Source: a virus. Taken from it: a stretch of DNA of 64,000 nucleotides. The stretch covers positions 80,635-144,634 of IMG/VR virus record IMGVR_UViG_3300042198_000079. One strand, written 5' to 3'. Position 1 is the stretch's first letter, and each line of letters begins with the position of its first letter. The notes below the pieces were generated by a model. The model was not told the origin of the DNA. It was given only the letters and a program-made list of their open reading frames with translations, and searched no databases. Below are positions 1-9,185 of this stretch, in pieces. The translations under genes and the position numbers were made by a program.

Positions 1-317
1 AATTCGTCGAAATTAAAAATTTCTCCTTTTGGAATCTTTTTTAATTCTGCTAAGGTTTTAGCTAAAAACGCATCTTCGTCTTCATTGTTTAATTTTAAAA
101 CAATTTCAGAAGCAGTTGGAAAATTATCATAACTTTCATAATAACTTTTAATTATAGAAAAAATAGGACGGAAAAAAGAATTAGTCCGCCCTATCATTTC
201 TGGAGTAAGATAATTAATCGCAACATTAGAAAATCTTTCCTTTTTTCTCAAAAGGAAATGATACATCATTACTGTTTCAAATTTATCTAAGTTAAGTGTA
301 TTATTCGTCGTTGTCAT
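1..317 (-). CDS. 41: Replicative DNA helicase, gp41/DnaB-like, N-terminal part (runs off left edge)
   Basis: An open frame on the minus strand starts at an ATG (315-317) inside the end of the recombinase gene and stays open to the window edge, giving about 105 residues. The segment NVAINYLTPEMIGRTNSF followed by IIKSYYE and FPTASEIV resembles the N-terminal helical domain of T4 gp41/DnaB helicases, the hexamer-forming domain that precedes the RecA-type motor. The motor itself lies outside the window. Overlap with the upstream uvsX gene suggests translational coupling, and uvsX close to 41 is the T4 order. An internal ATG pair near 265 is a possible alternative start. The assignment rests on the N-domain pattern and gene order only. 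Confidence 0.6.
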   Translation of the reverse strand, partial: MTTTNNTLNLDKFETVMMYHFLLRKKERFSNVAINYLTPEMIGRTNSFFRPIFSIIKSYYESYDNFPTASEIVLKLNNEDEDAFLAKTLAELKKIPKGEIFNFDE

Positions 318-1395
318 CTGGTAATTCGAAATCAACTTTAGTAGAGTCTACATCATAGATTCCATTTTGTCCATTGCCACCAATGGAATAATTCGAATAA
401 CACCAAGATCGAAATTCTTCATTTTCTAATAAAGAAAGCAAAACATTTTTTGGAATATTAGAAGAAGTGTAATACTTATCATTATAACCAACCCAAGTTT
501 TTCTTCCATCCAGACCCAATTCCTTACATTTATTTTTTTCTATTTTTTTGAGGAAATTTGAATGGGTTCCCAGTTCCAGTAATCCAGAACAAGTATCAAT
601 ACCTTCTTTTTCATGAATATTAATTGATACTTGTAAGTTTTGTTTTACGAAACGCGATTTGATTGCAGTTATACAAAATGTTTGTCCAACAACACTATCT
701 CCATCTTTTAATTTTTTACTAGAAGTAAAAAGTATAGTATCGGATGCCAAATATAATTTCTTACCTCCTGCGATCACTTTTTTACTAAACATTTCTTGAG
801 TATCATAATAGTGATTAATTAATAGACAAGGAATGCCCCGTGCCTTTAGTCTAGGGGTCATAACTCTGGCAAAAGAATTTAATTTTTTTGCTCTGGTCAT
901 ATCGGTTTTGTCTTCTCCTGCCAAAAGATCATCTGCTTCTTTTTTACTAGAAGCCATACCAATAGAATCGACAATGATTAAAACTTTATCGTCTAAAGTA
1001 GCAGGATAAATGTCATTCATCATCCCATGAGTCAAATCTTCGATACCTTCAAAAGATTTATATGCAACATCTTCATCTTTTAATCCAAAATTCTTAAAAT
1101 ATTCTGGTGTTGCTCCATGTTCATTTGAATAAAACAATATAACAGGATTTTCCTTTTCGTGTTTTTTTACAAATGAACTTGCAATTTCTAAACAATATGA
1201 AGTTTTAAAAGTAGAACTGTCTCCGACAAATTGAATAATTCCCGGTCTGATTCCCCCGTTTTTAGGATCACCTCCTAAAATAAGATTCAAAGCAGGAATT
1301 CTTGTAGGAACTGGTTCTACGTGAAGAATTTCACATTCGGATACTTTAGAGAAGCCCGGTTTTTTAAATATTGTATCTTTAAAAATTGTTGTCAT
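301..1395 (-). CDS. uvsX: UvsX/RecA-like recombinase
   Basis: This 364-residue protein is a RecA-fold strand-exchange recombinase. The Walker A loop is GDSSTFKT (about residue 58), and a hydrophobic strand VLIIVDSIGM (about 138) gives the Walker B Asp. Length and the F-K-[TS] form of the P-loop fit T4 UvsX rather than bacterial RecA. UvsX coats single-stranded DNA and drives recombination-dependent replication. The C-terminus is acidic (DLPDDNDE). It lies 3 bases downstream of a small gene at 1399 and overlaps the helicase gene at its 3' end, so it belongs to a leftward replication operon. Confidence 0.85.
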   Translation of the reverse strand: MTTIFKDTIFKKPGFSKVSECEILHVEPVPTRIPALNLILGGDPKNGGIRPGIIQFVGDSSTFKTSYCLEIASSFVKKHEKENPVILFYSNEHGATPEYFKNFGLKDEDVAYKSFEGIEDLTHGMMNDIYPATLDDKVLIIVDSIGMASSKKEADDLLAGEDKTDMTRAKKLNSFARVMTPRLKARGIPCLLINHYYDTQEMFSKKVIAGGKKLYLASDTILFTSSKKLKDGDSVVGQTFCITAIKSRFVKQNLQVSINIHEKEGIDTCSGLLELGTHSNFLKKIEKNKCKELGLDGRKTWVGYNDKYYTSSNIPKNVLLSLLENEEFRSWCYSNYSIGGNGQNGIYDVDSTKVDFELPDDNDE

Positions 1396-1398
1396 AAT

Positions 1399-1794
1399 TT
1401 ATTCAAATAATCTAGGAATAGTAATTTCTTCAGATTGTGTGTTGGAAACTAAATTAGAAGGAGGAACTTCTATCAATCCACAACGAAGCAAATACACTTG
1501 TTTAAAAGTGTGATTTTCTGAAGTAACTTCCTTGTCTAAATCAAATGGTAAATCGGAATGTAATAAATTTGATTTATTAAATGAAAACGGTTCATTTTCC
1601 TTTTTCATAAATTCTGTAAAAACAACAGGAAAAGGTTCATAAAACAATGATTGATTGTTTGGACCAGTTCTCAAAATAATTTTATGTAAATGTGTCAAAG
1701 AAACATTGTTTTTTGTTTCGGAATCTAAAATCCCAATAAAAACGGTTCCTTCGTTTGTTACTACCACTCTAACGTCATGTTCGGTCTTATCCAT
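1399..1794 (-). CDS. Hypothetical protein, possible Sm-like small beta-barrel
   Basis: A 131-residue protein I do not recognise with certainty. Its first 45 residues (VVVTNEGTVFIGILDSET, then VSLTHLHKIIL) resemble an Sm/LSm strand pattern, in which a G-x-[LI] turn is followed by an L-x-x-[AV]-x-x-I strand; this is a weak likeness. It is the first gene after a strong promoter whose -10 box ends 7 bases before its ATG, and it precedes uvsX by 3 bases, so it is probably an early replication-associated accessory gene. Confidence 0.55.
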   Translation of the reverse strand: MDKTEHDVRVVVTNEGTVFIGILDSETKNNVSLTHLHKIILRTGPNNQSLFYEPFPVVFTEFMKKENEPFSFNKSNLLHSDLPFDLDKEVTSENHTFKQVYLLRCGLIEVPPSNLVSNTQSEEITIPRLFE

Positions 1795-1801
1795 ATATCT
1801 T

Positions 1802-1830
1802 ATTATACACTACTTTAAAATCGATATCAA
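1802..1830 (-). promoter_or_regulatory. Early-type promoter, TTGATA-N17-TATAAT
   Basis: On the minus strand TTGATA (1825-1830) is followed by exactly 17 bases and a perfect TATAAT (1802-1807). The ATG at 1794 begins 7 bases after the -10 box, so transcription should start at or next to the start codon. The TGA stop of the DNA polymerase gene (1827-1829) is part of the -35 hexamer. Confidence 0.8.
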
Positions 1831-4289
1831 GCACATGAAGCAAATTCTTTAAACAAATCTACTTCACCGTATGTTTGAAAATTAGGAAATCTCCAATTCA
1901 AAACTTCAAATGAAGTCTTTAATCCTGAATAGATTGTTCTTTCCCACATTCCGTAATAGTCAGGAATCAATCCAAAGTCATAAGGAAATTCGGTTTTATA
2001 TGCTATTCTTTCTATTCCATAAGAATTTTGCATAACACTCATAACTTTAATATCATCGCCATCAGTAATAATTGGATATTTTTTAATATTGTATAATTCT
2101 ATCAATTCATTATACTTCAAAGAAGCCTTTATATGAAAGGGAACTCCTTTTTTCACATTTTTATACTTCTTTATATTTTTACAAGATATTCTTGTTGCCA
2201 GATTATCTATTGGCGTTTCTGAAAATTTTTCCCAATGTTCAGAAAGAACATCACAAACTTCAGATTCGCTAAAACCATTCAATATACAATTTTCAAAAAC
2301 ATCTCTTAGTATTCCTTTTGCTTCTTTAGAAATCGTCGATTTTCTTACAGAAACTCCTCTGTATTTGTATTCTAGTTTATTCTTTCCTTCAGAACAACGA
2401 ACACGCATAACATAGTTTTTCTTTTTTAAGAAAAGAGAATAATCACTGGCAACTTCCCATCCAAATTTACAACGAGGATCAATGGAATTATATTCATTTT
2501 TACAAAATATTTCTACTTTTTTGTTTAAAATTTTGGTCAAAGAATTTAAAACTTTAATTCCGTCATTAGTAAGACCATCAGAATCAAAATAATCTAATGT
2601 GAGAACTTTAACCATTAAAGAATCAGTATCTGAAGCAACCACGCACGATTCATCATTAAAAATATCTTCCATTACAGTTGCAGACTTTTTGATCAAATTT
2701 TGACCAGTGGAAGTTACGCTTTCTGCACATTCTACATCATACATACAGAAATATTTGCATCCACATGCTCCATATACAGAATTAATCAAAATCTTAATTG
2801 CATATTGTTCGCTATCCAAAATCTTTTTCTTATCTGGATCTTCGGTAGTTTCTATCAATTTTTTGATACGAACACGTTCAGAATATGTTTTGTCCAAATA
2901 TTCTGGAATGATTCCTTTAAAAGATTGATCGAAAATTATTCCACAAGAAGAAAGAGAATATTTATTGGATTTTAAATAAGCATCAAAACCATCTAAAGGC
3001 ATTATTTTTTCTTTATCGAGTATAGAAAATTTAACTTGTCCATCTGTTTTTTTAATAACTTTTCCAATTTTAGTTTCGGGGGAAATATTCAAAGTTATCA
3101 TTGTATTTGGATACAATGAATTAACGTCAAAAACGACAATTCCGGTATGAATGCCCGGAATTGGTTCTTTAACAAACCCCCCTTCAAAATCTACAGAAGA
3201 GTCGTCGTATATATTAGAAGGAATAATTCTTTTCTTTTCCCATGCGGATTTGGCAAGACATCCTTCGATGATTCTAACTTTACCCAAAGCAGAATTCAAT
3301 GTGGTAAATCCCTGCGTAACCGTATTTCTTGCAATTTGCAAAAACGATTTTTTTTCATCTAGATCTACCATCAATCTAACGTCTTGAATATTGTATTCTA
3401 CAAATTTTCTCCAATCGTTATTGGAAAGAGAATAAAGCGAACCTTCATATTTTATTTTGCCTTCCAAACCAGAATAAGTGGAAACATATTCCAATGAATA
3501 ACTTTCTAATTTAGAAGGATGCATGTATTCAAACAACAATTTATAATCAACATGGGATATTCCCGGAATATCCCATTTATCGTATTGCGTTTGACGTTTT
3601 CTATTTAACTTTTTAGTAGAATAGATTTTTCTAATGGGAGACAGAGATTCTGGAGGGATTTTCAATCTTTTCAATCGATTGACAATATATGGAATATCGA
3701 ATTCTTCTCCGTTCCATGTTACCAAAATATCAGGAAGGGAAGAAATTCTATATGCAAAATTTTCTAATAGTTCTTTTTCAGTTTTAAAGTAATAATATAT
3801 ATTTCTGTCATCAATCGGATCACATTTTTTTATTCCCCAAGTATAGGTGATATTGTCAATTGAATCATGACAAGAAATCACATTTATCGGAAATTTGGAA
3901 TCTTCTGGTTGAGGAAATCCATCATTTTCTGGATCTACATCGACTTCAATGTCCAAATACCATATTCTCATTTTAAATGAGGAATCCAACCCTTTGTCTT
4001 TATATTTTAAGAAAAGATATTGTTGGTCACAAGGTAAATTAAAATAAACTTTGCCGTAATTGTCTTTGGCAAAAGTATTACGTTCATATGAATTAGAAAA
4101 CCTTTTTAAGACTAAAGGTTCATCATAGATGGATCTTGCGTCTTCTACATTGTCGTGTATAGATTTTTGAGTGTATAAAAACGGCTTGTAATTAATTATC
4201 GAATGATTTCTGGTGCCACTGTCGTCATAAATCCATTCATGAATATTTGATGTTTTTGAATCAAAATAAACATTAGACAATTTTATCAT
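1827..4289 (-). CDS. 43: Family-B DNA polymerase (gp43-like)
   Basis: An 820-residue replicative polymerase with proofreading exonuclease. Exonuclease motifs are visible: WYLDIEVD (Exo I, Asp/Glu metal ligands), TWNGEEFDIPY (Exo II) and YNIQDVRLM (Exo III). Polymerase motif A is FDVNSLYPNTM, motif B is KILINSVYGACG, and motif C is ASDTDSLMV, which carries the catalytic Asp pair. It is somewhat shorter than T4 gp43 (898 aa) but keeps all catalytic motifs. The start overlaps the end of the 98-residue gene upstream by 4 bases (ATGA), so the two are probably coupled. No intein or frameshift is seen. Confidence 0.95.
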   Translation of the reverse strand: MIKLSNVYFDSKTSNIHEWIYDDSGTRNHSIINYKPFLYTQKSIHDNVEDARSIYDEPLVLKRFSNSYERNTFAKDNYGKVYFNLPCDQQYLFLKYKDKGLDSSFKMRIWYLDIEVDVDPENDGFPQPEDSKFPINVISCHDSIDNITYTWGIKKCDPIDDRNIYYYFKTEKELLENFAYRISSLPDILVTWNGEEFDIPYIVNRLKRLKIPPESLSPIRKIYSTKKLNRKRQTQYDKWDIPGISHVDYKLLFEYMHPSKLESYSLEYVSTYSGLEGKIKYEGSLYSLSNNDWRKFVEYNIQDVRLMVDLDEKKSFLQIARNTVTQGFTTLNSALGKVRIIEGCLAKSAWEKKRIIPSNIYDDSSVDFEGGFVKEPIPGIHTGIVVFDVNSLYPNTMITLNISPETKIGKVIKKTDGQVKFSILDKEKIMPLDGFDAYLKSNKYSLSSCGIIFDQSFKGIIPEYLDKTYSERVRIKKLIETTEDPDKKKILDSEQYAIKILINSVYGACGCKYFCMYDVECAESVTSTGQNLIKKSATVMEDIFNDESCVVASDTDSLMVKVLTLDYFDSDGLTNDGIKVLNSLTKILNKKVEIFCKNEYNSIDPRCKFGWEVASDYSLFLKKKNYVMRVRCSEGKNKLEYKYRGVSVRKSTISKEAKGILRDVFENCILNGFSESEVCDVLSEHWEKFSETPIDNLATRISCKNIKKYKNVKKGVPFHIKASLKYNELIELYNIKKYPIITDGDDIKVMSVMQNSYGIERIAYKTEFPYDFGLIPDYYGMWERTIYSGLKTSFEVLNWRFPNFQTYGEVDLFKEFASCA

Positions 4290-4582
4290 TTTTTATTCGT
4301 GTTAGATATGCTAGATTTTAACAGAAGTCCTTCTTGGTAATTTCTTATTTCGATAAAGGACTCGTTGAGAAGTTCTGTTAACTTATTTGTAATCTTAGAA
4401 TCTATACCATCGATCTTTATCTCCTTCAACACACATTCTCCAGAAATCTTAAAAAAAACTTCGTCTCTTTCCTTTTCTATGTAAAAATTTCTTAAAGCTT
4501 TGCCTAATTTTTCAAATTCTTCTTCCCACGAAGAACTAGAATCGTATAATTCTTCAATAACATTTTTTTCGTCCGATGCCAT
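4286..4582 (-). CDS. Hypothetical small acidic protein upstream of DNA polymerase
   Basis: A 98-residue acidic protein (MASDEKNVIEELYDSSSSWE...) of unknown function. It is the leader gene of the polymerase transcript: a TTGACA promoter sits directly upstream and its stop overlaps the polymerase start (ATGA). Position suggests a replication accessory protein, but no T4 counterpart can be named from sequence. Confidence 0.6.
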   Translation of the reverse strand: MASDEKNVIEELYDSSSSWEEEFEKLGKALRNFYIEKERDEVFFKISGECVLKEIKIDGIDSKITNKLTELLNESFIEIRNYQEGLLLKSSISNTNKK

Positions 4583-4590
4583 ACTTTTGT

Positions 4591-4619
4591 ATCTTATAGA
4601 TTTTTTAGTTCTTTGTCAA
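4591..4619 (-). promoter_or_regulatory. Early-type promoter, TTGACA-N17-TAAGAT
   Basis: Minus-strand TTGACA (4614-4619), 17-base spacer, TAAGAT (4591-4596), then 8 bases to the ATG at 4582. The TGA stop of the glycosyltransferase gene (4616-4618) forms the centre of the -35 box. An alternative reading is TATAAG with a 15-base spacer. Confidence 0.75.
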
Positions 4620-5872
4620 TCTGGAAATTGTTCTTTGTTCAAATTATAAATTAATTTTGATTCTTTTCTGGATTTGTCGCCATATGGAGTCAGAAACAAT
4701 TTTAAATAATCGTCCATGTGATCTTGTATAAATAATCCCTCTGCTCTTTGTCTGGATTGTTTAGAAATTTCACTATAATTTCCATTTAATACTTCGTCTA
4801 TTTTAGAAATCATTTCCTCTCCACTTTGAAATTTATATCTAGCATCAGCATACGGAGGACATTCTTGAGCAACACATGGCAACCCCTGAACCCAAGAATC
4901 CAAAAGTTTTTGCCAACTTTTAGAATGTGAAAAATAATTTGCTATTAAAGGAGCAATAGTGCATTGCACATTTAAACTTTTAAGTTTTTCAGGAAAATCC
5001 ATAATGTTTACCCATTCGTGAAATTCAATTTGTCCAGAATCTACATATTTTTTAAGATATACTGGACAACCACCAAATAAAACCCATTGATATTTATCTA
5101 ATGTCTCTATTATGGATTTTCCTACGTGTATAAAATCATCATACAAGTCTTCTTGTTTCTCGACCTTTCCTGTAATTTTAAAATGAGTTGGGCTACCGTT
5201 CCAACAAACTCTTGGTTTCTTTTTATTTTTTTCAAAATTTCTTAAAACATTTTCTTCATTATAATGATTTCCTGCCCATCTTTTTGAAATCAAGTTTGGA
5301 AATGTTGTAATTTTATTATAACCTAATGTATTTCTGTATGTCTCCTTCATAAAAGAAGAACAAACTATAAATTCATCGCATAAGTTTATAATTTCTTTGA
5401 CTCTAGAATCGTGGTTCGGATCTTTGAAATTTTCTTTTGCAGCATTGTAATCCGGTATACCATGGTGATATTTTCCGTCGAGTCCTTTAACACTTAACAA
5501 AAAGAGATCATCGACTTCAAATATTAATTTAAATGCTGTTCCTTTTTCTGCTAAAATTGATTGTTGTAAGTTTTTAAGGTTTTTGAAATATTCCAATTGG
5601 TGTTGTTCGCCCTGCCTTTGTATAATAACAGCATTAGAATTAGTAAAAGTTTCTTTTGAAAAAATCATCATATGGCTTGTGTTTACAATGCCCTTTCCGT
5701 GATAGCTAAGGTGCATTAGTGGTTCCATTAGCCTGATATAAGAACACCCGCTAGAATCCGCCAAAAAGGACGTTATAACGGGAATTTGATTGATGATTGG
5801 GGAACGGGGAGAATTTTGATTTTCTAAATTTACATTAGTATTTTTAAATTCTCTCTTAAACTGTAATGCCAT
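4616..5872 (-). CDS. Glycosyltransferase, GT-B type
   Basis: A 418-residue protein with the look of a GT-B glycosyltransferase. The N-half has a Rossmann-like start (ITSFLADSSGCSYIRLMEPL), a strand LIFEVDDLFLL and the segment EFIVCSSFMKETYRN, typical of family-4-like enzymes. The C-half has RVCWNGSPTH, WVLFGGCPVYLKKY and LDSWVQGLPCVAQECPPYA, corresponding to the nucleotide-sugar-binding half. The acceptor is unknown: modified phage DNA, virion or host surface are all possible. It has its own weak early promoter and is one of six glycosyltransferase-like genes in the window. Confidence 0.75.
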   Translation of the reverse strand: MALQFKREFKNTNVNLENQNSPRSPIINQIPVITSFLADSSGCSYIRLMEPLMHLSYHGKGIVNTSHMMIFSKETFTNSNAVIIQRQGEQHQLEYFKNLKNLQQSILAEKGTAFKLIFEVDDLFLLSVKGLDGKYHHGIPDYNAAKENFKDPNHDSRVKEIINLCDEFIVCSSFMKETYRNTLGYNKITTFPNLISKRWAGNHYNEENVLRNFEKNKKKPRVCWNGSPTHFKITGKVEKQEDLYDDFIHVGKSIIETLDKYQWVLFGGCPVYLKKYVDSGQIEFHEWVNIMDFPEKLKSLNVQCTIAPLIANYFSHSKSWQKLLDSWVQGLPCVAQECPPYADARYKFQSGEEMISKIDEVLNGNYSEISKQSRQRAEGLFIQDHMDDYLKLFLTPYGDKSRKESKLIYNLNKEQFPD

Positions 5873-5877
5873 ATAAA

Positions 5878-5906
5878 TAGATATATTTTTATCTATTCGA
5901 CATCAA
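5878..5906 (-). promoter_or_regulatory. Early-type promoter, TTGATG-N17-TATCTA
   Basis: Minus-strand TTGATG (5901-5906), 17-base spacer, TATCTA (5878-5883), with the ATG at 5872 only 5 bases further. This is the same close spacing as the stronger promoters nearby, but both boxes are weaker. Confidence 0.55.
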
Positions 5907-5912
5907 ATAACA

Positions 5913-7601
5913 TTATGCATTCACCAAAACGGTTTCTCTATCTATTTTTTCTAAATGTATAATCTTATCAAAAGAAAACGAAACTGATTCTCTGTGAGTT
6001 ATAAAAAATACACAATGATTATTTTCGATTGCTCTTTCTCTTAATAACTCTAATATAGAAACTATACCAACTTCATCTATAGATGAATCTAAAAGTTCAT
6101 CACAAACAAATAAATTACAATCAAATCCAGTCACTATTTTTTTAATGTCTTGCAGTGCTAAAAGAATTGATACGTCTATTCTTTTTGCTTCGCCTCCAGA
6201 TAAACTCCCATACGATATTTCTTTTTCTTTTTGAAAAATAACAACATCGAAATTGTTTTCTACTTTTATTGAATAAGGAAAATTAAAAACATTTGCATAA
6301 TTAGCTAGAATATAATTAAACTTATCTAATATTTTGGGAATTATTATAGACTTTATACCTTTATCTCCTAAAAGCTGAATAGCATTTAATTGAATATCCA
6401 TTTGAAATAATTTTTCGTCTAAAAGAGTAGATAAATTTTTTATTTCTTCGTCATATTTTGAAATTTCTAAAATCAAACTATTATTGTCTAATTTTTGGTT
6501 TAATTTTATATTAATTTCTTTTATTTTCTCATATAATGGATCTAGTCCATTTTTCATTTGTTCAACTATATTGTTATTTTCTAATATAGATTTTTTTAAA
6601 TCGTTTTCTATATAAATGATTTGTATATGTCGATCTTCCCTTTTAGATATTTTGTTTATTAAGTTTTTTATTTTTTCTTCATATTCTACTTTGTGCGTCA
6701 TATCTGCACTGTTCCAACTTTGTTTACAGGTTGGACATATGTTTGGAGTTTTATAAACATTAGAAGATTTAAGAAGTTCTAATTCTTTTTTTAAACCTAT
6801 TAACTGATTAGAAATTTTTTGTTTTACTTCTTCTAATTGTTTTAGATTACTGGTATTTTCTTTTATTATATCTAAACTTTTTTCTAAAATAGATGTATCG
6901 TATTTTGATATTTTTAATTCGATATTTTTTTTATCTTTGTTTAATTGTTCTATCAATATAGAAAATTTTTCTTCTTCGTTTTTCAATACATCTTCTAATC
7001 TTTTTTTACCGTTCTTTTTTTCTTGTAAAGATGAATAATCAATATCTATTTCTTTTTGTAATTTGTTTTTATCTAATCTTGCTGCTTCCAGCATGTCTCT
7101 TAAAACAGTTAAATCAAAAATAGATTCTAAAAATTTTTGTCTATTTATTGGCGTTTCTGATAAAAAACTATTTGTTTTTGTGTCGAGAAATATAGAATTT
7201 CTTGCAAATTTTTCATTACAATGAATTATTTGGCATATTTCTTTATTAGTTTCGTCTACAGATTTAGTTATATCTTGACCATTTTTAATAAAAGTAATTG
7301 ACGTGGGTATTCTTCTAGTCAGTTCATATTCGTCTTCCCCTATAGAAAAATATAGTTTTACACAAGTAGATCCGCCTTTTCTATTTCTAATTTCTGATTG
7401 TTTTATTCTTCGGAATGCCTCTCCGAATAAAACCCAAAAAATACTATCTAAAATTAAAGCAGATTTACCTACTCCATTTCTGGAATTTTTATCTTTATTA
7501 AATCCTTGAACAAGTGTTAATCCAGAATTGTAATTTAATTCTATCTGACTTGTAATTGACAAGAAATTTGAAACTATGATTTTTTTGAACTTTACAAACA
7601 C
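5913..7601 (-). CDS. 46: gp46/SbcC/Rad50-like recombination exonuclease subunit
   Basis: A 562-residue SMC-type ATPase, partner of the gp47 nuclease. The Walker A region is NGVGKSALILDSIFW (about 43), a long coiled coil runs through the middle and is broken by a zinc hook ICPTCKQSW (about 290). The signature is YGSLSGGEAKRIDVSILLALQ, Walker B is LFVCDELLDSSID, and an H-loop FFITHRES follows. Length matches T4 gp46 (560 aa). The start is a GTG at 7601, chosen because the frame begins there and a promoter lies just upstream. Unlike T4, the partner gene 47 is about 6 kb upstream rather than adjacent. Confidence 0.92.
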   Translation of the reverse strand: MFVKFKKIIVSNFLSITSQIELNYNSGLTLVQGFNKDKNSRNGVGKSALILDSIFWVLFGEAFRRIKQSEIRNRKGGSTCVKLYFSIGEDEYELTRRIPTSITFIKNGQDITKSVDETNKEICQIIHCNEKFARNSIFLDTKTNSFLSETPINRQKFLESIFDLTVLRDMLEAARLDKNKLQKEIDIDYSSLQEKKNGKKRLEDVLKNEEEKFSILIEQLNKDKKNIELKISKYDTSILEKSLDIIKENTSNLKQLEEVKQKISNQLIGLKKELELLKSSNVYKTPNICPTCKQSWNSADMTHKVEYEEKIKNLINKISKREDRHIQIIYIENDLKKSILENNNIVEQMKNGLDPLYEKIKEINIKLNQKLDNNSLILEISKYDEEIKNLSTLLDEKLFQMDIQLNAIQLLGDKGIKSIIIPKILDKFNYILANYANVFNFPYSIKVENNFDVVIFQKEKEISYGSLSGGEAKRIDVSILLALQDIKKIVTGFDCNLFVCDELLDSSIDEVGIVSILELLRERAIENNHCVFFITHRESVSFSFDKIIHLEKIDRETVLVNA

Positions 7602-7606
7602 TATAA

Positions 7607-7635
7607 AATCTATATTAAATTAGTTACATTTTCAA
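7607..7635 (-). promoter_or_regulatory. Early-type promoter, TTGAAA-N17-TAGATT
   Basis: Minus-strand TTGAAA (7630-7635), 17-base spacer, TAGATT (7607-7612), then 5 bases to the GTG start of gene 46. The TGA stop of the preceding gene (7632-7634) lies inside the -35 box. Confidence 0.55.
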
Positions 7636-8267
7636 GAAACAAGATCGTTTATTTTGTTTCTATATTTTTTTATAAAATTTTCGTCTATTATTGTATTTTC
7701 TTCAACGAAATTTTCTGCTATTCTTTCGTATTGTAAATGAAAAAAATCTTCAGGTGAAGAAAAAAATTCTATGTAAGATTGATTTTCGTTTAACCACCAT
7801 TTTTGGTCATCGATACTAAAACATTCCTTTATTAATTTACAAAGATCCTTTGTATTGTTATACAAATCATTCGCATAAGATTCATAGATTATGTTGTGTT
7901 TAGATTTGTTAAAATATAAATCTTTATGGTCTTTGTATTGATAACTCGTAACACAAACATTGTAATCGTTTATTTCTTTATTTTGTTTTTTTAACAAATT
8001 GTAGATTATCGGGGTTGGATCTTCTCGATAACAATAAAATATATTTTTTCTATTAATATAGACATTGGTCAGATCATTTGTATACATTCCCCAAAAATTT
8101 TCTTTAGAACTTTCTTGAAAATAACTTTTGGGATATGCTGTAGTTTGTAAAAATATTTCAATACAACAAGAAACTAAATCTAGTCCAGAAAAAGGAAAAC
8201 CAATCAAGACCGGATAATCTTGATTGGTCATAAAAGACGTATAAAAGCTTTTATTGTAGTCTTCCAT
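7632..8267 (-). CDS. Sulfotransferase-like protein
   Basis: A 211-residue protein whose pattern fits a compact sulfotransferase fold. An N-terminal strand-loop YPVLIGFPFSGLDLVSCC could be the PAPS 5'-phosphate loop. FYCYREDPTPIIYNLLKK resembles the YR-[DN]P 3'-phosphate motif. IIYESYANDLYNNTKDLCKLI resembles the late Y-E-[DS]-L segment. Sulfotransferases move a sulfate from PAPS to sugars or small molecules, so this one may modify a glycan together with the neighbouring glycosyltransferases. It overlaps the dUTPase gene by one base. The call is pattern-based and could be wrong. Confidence 0.45.
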   Translation of the reverse strand: MEDYNKSFYTSFMTNQDYPVLIGFPFSGLDLVSCCIEIFLQTTAYPKSYFQESSKENFWGMYTNDLTNVYINRKNIFYCYREDPTPIIYNLLKKQNKEINDYNVCVTSYQYKDHKDLYFNKSKHNIIYESYANDLYNNTKDLCKLIKECFSIDDQKWWLNENQSYIEFFSSPEDFFHLQYERIAENFVEENTIIDENFIKKYRNKINDLVS

Positions 8268-8752
8268 TACGAACCACTGCTTCCTAAACCACCTCTTGAT
8301 TTTTTCTGAGGAATTTCGCTTTCAACCAATACAATTTCTGGAATAGGCATAATTATAATTTGTGCTATCCTATCTCCCTTTTTGTATATTTTATCATAAA
8401 TAGCACTATCTTCTTCTCCATTAATATGATTAGATAATAATACATATGAAGGACTCATATATAATCTATAATTAAGAATAATTTCGTCAGTATAGCCATG
8501 ATCAATAACGGCAACAGAGTTGACTAAACTCAAACATTTATTTTTAATAGACGATCTTGGGAAAACATATCCTACATAATTTTTTGGAATATTTATTCCT
8601 ATCCCGGTTTCGTAACTTATAATACACGTATTATTCGTTTCTCTTTTTATATCACCTTCTTCCAAAGCATATATATCAAATGCGGCATCATATTGATTGG
8701 CTTTTGTTGGAATTTTTGCATCCACATGATGTTTGTATAATTCAATATTCAT
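8267..8752 (-). CDS. dut: Trimeric dUTPase (dUTP diphosphatase)
   Basis: A 161-residue dUTPase that hydrolyses dUTP to dUMP and pyrophosphate, feeding thymidylate synthesis and keeping uracil out of DNA. All five motifs of the trimeric family are present: AAFDIYALEEGD (motif 1), PRSSIKNK (2), VAVIDHGYTDE (3, catalytic Asp), KGDRIAQIIIMPI (4) and the C-terminal arm SRGGLGSSGS (5). It sits in a leftward operon, overlapping a HAD hydrolase gene by 11 bases upstream and the sulfotransferase-like gene by one base downstream. T4 itself uses an unrelated dUTPase, gp56. Confidence 0.93.
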   Translation of the reverse strand: MNIELYKHHVDAKIPTKANQYDAAFDIYALEEGDIKRETNNTCIISYETGIGINIPKNYVGYVFPRSSIKNKCLSLVNSVAVIDHGYTDEIILNYRLYMSPSYVLLSNHINGEEDSAIYDKIYKKGDRIAQIIIMPIPEIVLVESEIPQKKSRGGLGSSGS

Positions 8753-9185
8753 TATATTTTAGTATTTCTAGTGCTTTTTGTAAATCTTTTTCTTCTATTC
8801 CGAAATTGTAATTTATTTTTATATGGAAAGGTATTTGATAATCATTAAATACCACACTTGATAAATCGTCAAATATACAAAATTTATCTGCCAATATGTT
8901 TATATTGTTTGATGATAACCATTCTTGTATTTCGTCTCCTTTTCGTTTGGAGAAATGTTTTGTTTTATCTATAAAATTCCCAAATAGATTATTATTATTT
9001 GTAAAGTGTTTTAATTCGTCGAAAGTTTCATATAAATGTGTTTCGAACACTATTTCACATTTTGGTATTTTTGCAACAAAGTCATTCCAAATATTGACAA
9101 TTTTTTTAGGTATTGTAATAGAATTTATATTCTCAGTAATAGGTAATAAAGTTCCGTCAATATCTAAAAAAATTATTTGTCTCAT
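8742..9185 (-). CDS. HAD-superfamily hydrolase
   Basis: A 147-residue HAD-fold protein. Motif I is FLDIDGTLLP (nucleophile and acid Asp pair), a basic residue lies in SKRKGDEIQEWL, and the late acidic motif is FCIFDDLSSVV. It resembles the small phage HAD domains linked to nucleotide or RNA-end phosphatases, such as the 3'-phosphatase half of T4 Pnk, but no kinase domain is attached. The substrate is unknown. The start shares TAATG with the stop of the small upstream gene. Confidence 0.75.
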   Translation of the reverse strand: MRQIIFLDIDGTLLPITENINSITIPKKIVNIWNDFVAKIPKCEIVFETHLYETFDELKHFTNNNNLFGNFIDKTKHFSKRKGDEIQEWLSSNNINILADKFCIFDDLSSVVFNDYQIPFHIKINYNFGIEEKDLQKALEILKYNEY